Source: Parvularcula sp039198765 (GTDB lineage: Bacteria; Pseudomonadota; Alphaproteobacteria; Caulobacterales; Parvularculaceae). From it: 8,711 nt of DNA. The position numbers were made by a program, and so were the translations under genes. This document shows positions 6,799 through 8,711 of this stretch, piece by piece. Location: NCBI GenBank assembly GCA_039198765.1, contig JBCCTF010000156.1, positions 1 through 8,711 of the forward strand, given 5' to 3'. Within the stretch, counting starts at the first letter, position 1, and each line of letters starts with the position of its first letter. The notes under the pieces are model-generated. The model did no database searches. It saw only the letters and a list, made by a program, of their open reading frames with translations, and was not told the origin of the DNA.

Positions 6799-7353
6799 TC
6801 CGTCTGCGAACTGCTCCCGACCAGCACTCTCAGTCCCCGCCTTTTCACGAAGGCGGGCTTCTGTCCACGGCTCCATGCCCCGGTGAGCGTGCTTCTCGAA
6901 CATCGCATTGACGATAGGCTGAAGCTCTGCAGAGAGGGCTTCGACGTCGATATGGGGGACGCGGTCGTCCACCATCATCCCCCGAGCCTGGGCGTCGCGC
7001 AGAACCGCCAAAGACGACATTGCCTTGATAAGGTGCGATAAGCCCGTGTCTGGATCGTCGTCCTCACCCATCTTCCAGGCGTGCAGGTGACCCTCAGCCG
7101 CGTCGATATAGATCGAGGCGCGAACGCCGGCCGCGGTCCAGTTCGCGCGACCGTATTTCAAAGCACCTTCTAGCATCGCGACGCCCAGTTCCATGATCAC
7201 GCGCACAGGGATGCAGAAGGTCTGTCGCCACTTGGCGACTCCGACCGCGTCTTTCGGATTGGTGTCTTTCAAGTCGAGGCCGACAGGGTTGTTGGCAGCG
7301 GACCTCATGTGGCTTCCATAGTAATCGTCCAAGCTGTCATCGGCGTCGGCCAC
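6796..7353 (-). CDS. dATP/dGTP diphosphohydrolase-like protein (DUF5664, MazZ-type)
   Basis: 185 residues from a GTG at 7353 with a strong GAGAGGAG seven bases upstream. Residues ~29-122 match the phage DUF5664 / dATP-dGTP diphosphohydrolase pattern: N32-P-K-D-A with K41-W, L-E62-G-A-L-K66-Y-G-R-A-N71-W, S80-I-Y-I-D84-A-A-x-x-H89, W93, G96-E-D-D-D, G104-L-S-H107, and A111 to L118-R-D. Conserved acidic and His residues on paired helices fit an all-alpha NTP pyrophosphohydrolase that removes pyrophosphate from deoxypurine triphosphates. The polar C-terminal ~60 residues are not recognised. Related phage proteins include the MazZ enzyme of 2-aminoadenine (Z) phages, but most DUF5664 proteins are found without that pathway. 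It is the last gene of the ThyX operon, 13 bases after the preceding gene, and its stop directly abuts that of the + strand lysis operon. Family call firm; substrate inferred. Confidence 0.75.
   Translation of the reverse strand: MADADDSLDDYYGSHMRSAANNPVGLDLKDTNPKDAVGVAKWRQTFCIPVRVIMELGVAMLEGALKYGRANWTAAGVRASIYIDAAEGHLHAWKMGEDDDPDTGLSHLIKAMSSLAVLRDAQARGMMVDDRVPHIDVEALSAELQPIVNAMFEKHAHRGMEPWTEARLREKAGTESAGREQFADG
6836..6857 (+). terminator. Possible terminator hairpin for the late (+) transcript
   Basis: CCCGCCTT (6836-6843) pairs perfectly with AAGGCGGG (6850-6857) around the six-base loop TTCACG, giving an 8-bp GC-rich stem 41 bases after the last + strand stop. It is followed on the + strand only by CTTCTGTC, not a strong T tract, and it lies inside the 3' end of the convergent gene. 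It could still slow or stop late transcription or blunt antisense read-through. The hairpin is seen; termination is inferred. Confidence 0.35.
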
Positions 7354-7360
7354 AACGGGG

Positions 7361-7368
7361 CTCCTCTC
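7361..7368 (-). promoter_or_regulatory. Strong ribosome binding site supporting a GTG start
   Basis: On the - strand this reads GAGAGGAG, seven bases before the GTG at 7353. It overlaps the stop of the upstream gene (7369-7367) by two bases, which suggests termination-reinitiation, and it makes the GTG preferable to the in-frame ATG fifteen codons downstream. Confidence 0.6.
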
Positions 7369-7624
7369 AGTTTGAGTTCCGAAGGTTGATTTGTTTCATC
7401 TCGTCGAGGGTTCCGTAGCCTTTTGCGACGACAACTCCTTGCGCCCAACCTAGCCAGCGGCCGAGTTTAGCTTCGGAGAAGTCATCGTTTTCGAGCCTGC
7501 GTCTCATGTCGATTAGGTGAGAGAGGCTAAGACCTTCTGACTCGTGGGAGCTGTCATTCACTAACGGCATGCCGCGGGCTCTCGCCATCTCAATAGTCTC
7601 GTCGAAGGCAGCAAGCATATTCAT
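7367..7624 (-). CDS. Conserved-looking phage protein of unknown function (85 aa)
   Basis: 85 residues from an ATG at 7624 that overlaps the stop of the DUF2493 gene (ATGA); GGAG lies about nine bases upstream on the - strand. I do not recognise a named family. It is hydrophilic, has no signal or membrane segment, and looks mainly helical. Noticeable blocks are M-P-L-V-N-D-S-S-H-E-S-E-G-L-S-L-S-H-L-I-D-M-R-R-R-L (19-44) and F-S-E-A-K-L-G-R-W-L-G-W-A-Q-G (49-63), the latter resembling short phage proteins from replication or nucleotide-metabolism regions. Its place between a SLOG-type protein and a dNTP pyrophosphohydrolase, with coupled translation on both sides, suggests a role in nucleotide handling or as a small partner, but nothing in the sequence shows an activity. 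Confidence 0.7.
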   Translation of the reverse strand: MNMLAAFDETIEMARARGMPLVNDSSHESEGLSLSHLIDMRRRLENDDFSEAKLGRWLGWAQGVVVAKGYGTLDEMKQINLRNSN

Positions 7625-7968
7625 GCGTCGTACTCCCGAACAGGAACACCGTTAAGGCGGGCTCTCTCGATCATGTTTGTGGTTCCCCGACCACCTGGAA
7701 AGGCGATTACGAGCTGCGGTTTCCCGAACTCAATCATCCACGCATTCCGATACCCACCTGCCTGTTTTCCGTAGAAATCCCAGTTTGCCGGAAACTCCAT
7801 AACGGGAATTCCCCGAGACTTTGCCCAGTCCCCGGCGATGGTGTCAGCGCCTGGCGCTGCTCCGTGGATCAAGACTGAGACGGCTTTCTCTCTGTGAACT
7901 CGGCCAAGGAACTGAAATGTCGCAAAGTTCCTTTTCCAGTCCCGTCCACCACAGACTAGGAGCCTCAC
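7621..7968 (-). CDS. DUF2493 / SLOG-family (Rossmann-like) protein
   Basis: 115 residues from a GTG at 7968 that overlaps the ThyX stop (GTGA). The sequence follows the DUF2493 (YAcAr) pattern throughout: L-L-V-C-G-G-R-D-W at 3-11, I-H-G-A-A-P-G-A-D at 34-42, P-A-N-W-D-F-Y-G at 60-67, G-G-Y-R-N at 71-75, and A-F-P-G-G-R-G-T-T-N-M at 89-99. These glycine-rich loops form the nucleotide-binding site of a Rossmann-like fold in the SLOG superfamily, which includes LOG-type nucleosidases and sensors in nucleotide signalling systems. The length is that of a single-domain member. Phages often carry such proteins beside nucleotide-metabolism genes, as here. The substrate is not established for the family; nucleotide or nucleoside processing, or binding a signalling nucleotide, is a reasonable guess only. 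Confidence 0.85.
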   Translation of the reverse strand: MRLLVCGGRDWKRNFATFQFLGRVHREKAVSVLIHGAAPGADTIAGDWAKSRGIPVMEFPANWDFYGKQAGGYRNAWMIEFGKPQLVIAFPGGRGTTNMIERARLNGVPVREYDA

Positions 7969-8687
7969 GAGTGCGCCTCCCGCCAGGCCGTGAACGCCTC
8001 AACCGTCGCGGGCATGTGCTCAGCCAAAAGCGCTCGAAGGCCGTCAGCGACGCGCACAGCCTCGTCCTGCGCGCCGTGCTCCTTCGACCGAATGTGGGTG
8101 ACGAAGAGGGCTGTGCGCAGCGGAGCGTTGAAGTAGAGACGACTCGGAGTCATGCCCTCGGGCTGGACGACTCGAGCGACCTCCTTGGCGATCCCTTTCT
8201 CCAGGGCTTGGTCGTAGGCGAGCTTCGCACGGTTCCATACGGCCATCTGCTCGTTGTACCACCACGCCTCAAGCGCGGGATCGTCGCAGGGCAGGGACGC
8301 CTGCCGGTTCGTCGGGTGCTGCATACGGGCTTCCCGGTAGATAGGCCCGCCCAGGACCGAGACGTCCTGGTATCGCTGAGAGAACTCTTGCGCGCGCATG
8401 GTCCAGTGCCGAAGAAACTGCCTGCCGATGTCCCTGGTCGTGTTCACCTCGAAGCAGATGTTGATCATCTCGAAAGGCGACCAGTGATCGTGCTCGATCA
8501 AGTAGCGGAGAAGATGCGGCGCCGGCTCGCTCTGCTTTGCCGGGTTTGAGACCTTGGCGATATAAAGGAGGACGTCCTCTGCGTTCGGAGTAATCCACGC
8601 AAGCTTCACTGCGTGAGCCAGTCGCTGCTCGGTCTCTTCGATCAGCTCCTGAATTAGGGGATCGGGAAACATATCGTAGCTGGTCAT
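7965..8687 (-). CDS. thyX: Flavin-dependent thymidylate synthase (ThyX)
   Basis: 240 residues from the ATG at 8687, which has GGAGG five bases upstream; an in-frame ATG at 8699 has no such site and would add four residues. ThyX makes dTMP from dUMP using FAD, NADPH and methylenetetrahydrofolate. Visible family features (numbered from the 8699 ATG) are Y46-I-A-K-V-S-N-P, H72-W-S-P-F-E-M, T87-T-R-D-I-G-R-Q-F, the signature R97-H-W-T-M-R-A-Q-E-F-S-Q-R-Y110, and near the C-terminus G169-x-A-K-E-V-A-R, T184, N191-A-P-L-R-T-A-L-F and R204 to A210-Q-D-E. The usual signature is RHRxxSxNxxSxRY; here the third Arg is Trp, the first Ser is Arg and Asn is Gln, while the second Ser (S107) and R-Y are kept. 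Length is normal. It is the first gene seen in a coupled - strand operon and would raise the thymidylate supply for phage DNA synthesis. Confidence 0.92.
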   Translation of the reverse strand: MTSYDMFPDPLIQELIEETEQRLAHAVKLAWITPNAEDVLLYIAKVSNPAKQSEPAPHLLRYLIEHDHWSPFEMINICFEVNTTRDIGRQFLRHWTMRAQEFSQRYQDVSVLGGPIYREARMQHPTNRQASLPCDDPALEAWWYNEQMAVWNRAKLAYDQALEKGIAKEVARVVQPEGMTPSRLYFNAPLRTALFVTHIRSKEHGAQDEAVRVADGLRALLAEHMPATVEAFTAWREAHS

Positions 8688-8692
8688 CTCAT

Positions 8693-8697
8693 CCTCC
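8693..8697 (-). promoter_or_regulatory. Ribosome binding site of thyX, selecting the downstream ATG
   Basis: On the - strand this reads GGAGG, five bases before the ATG at 8687. It partly overlaps the alternative ATG at 8699-8697, so that upstream codon is more likely part of the leader than the true start. Confidence 0.65.
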
Positions 8698-8711
8698 ATT
8701 CTGTGTTTTGA

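Noticed and set aside
7821..8549. 242-residue open frame on the + strand antisense to thyX
   Set aside because: It lies wholly opposite the well-supported thyX and DUF2493 genes. Its product is Arg/Leu/Val-rich without domain motifs, as expected for an antisense shadow in GC-rich DNA.
1..8711. CRISPR array, tRNA, insertion sequence or attachment site
   Set aside because: Nothing in the window showed regularly spaced repeats, a cloverleaf-like tRNA, transposase motifs or long terminal inverted repeats by reading alone.

Overview
The window is a late-gene segment of a tailed double-stranded DNA phage or prophage, most likely one that infects an alphaproteobacterium. Evidence for the host: a DUF2793-type tail protein, a tail protein whose C-terminal part resembles those of alphaproteobacterial phages and gene transfer agents, and moderately high GC (roughly 55-60% by eye). 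No integrase, attachment site, tRNA or insertion sequence is visible, so phage versus prophage cannot be decided. Genes are packed almost without gaps; the only clear non-coding stretch is about 85 bases (4743-4831).

Positions 1-4742 (+ strand) encode the distal tail: the C-terminal part of a large tail hub/host-specificity protein (its 5' end lies outside the window), a DUF2793 fibre or fibre-adaptor protein, and an 890-residue modular tail fibre/spike. The spike carries a concanavalin-like domain, a BNR-type beta-propeller and a C-terminal beta-rich module. Its propeller has a His/His/Tyr/Arg arrangement spaced much like the active site of beta-propeller polysaccharide lyases. It is therefore a candidate depolymerase that digests a host or algal polysaccharide during adsorption.

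Positions 4832-6795 (+ strand) are the lysis cassette: a GH19 endolysin with a peptidoglycan-binding domain and a C-terminal membrane helix, an inner-membrane spanin (Rz-like), an outer-membrane lipoprotein spanin (Rz1-like) that starts inside the Rz gene in another frame, and a small coiled-coil/membrane protein that may be the holin or a holin accessory. The genes overlap by a few bases to 86 bases, which suggests one translationally coupled transcript.

Positions 6796-8711 (- strand) form a convergent operon of four tightly coupled genes read from right to left: flavin-dependent thymidylate synthase (ThyX), a DUF2493/SLOG-family protein, an unrecognised 85-residue protein, and a dATP/dGTP diphosphohydrolase-like protein (DUF5664). 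This is a nucleotide-metabolism module. The two operons meet tail to tail with no intervening base: their two TGA stops together make the palindrome TGATCA.

The points most worth checking are the putative lyase site in the spike, the non-canonical ThyX signature motif, the pairing of ThyX with a MazZ-like diphosphohydrolase, and the membrane-anchored endolysin.
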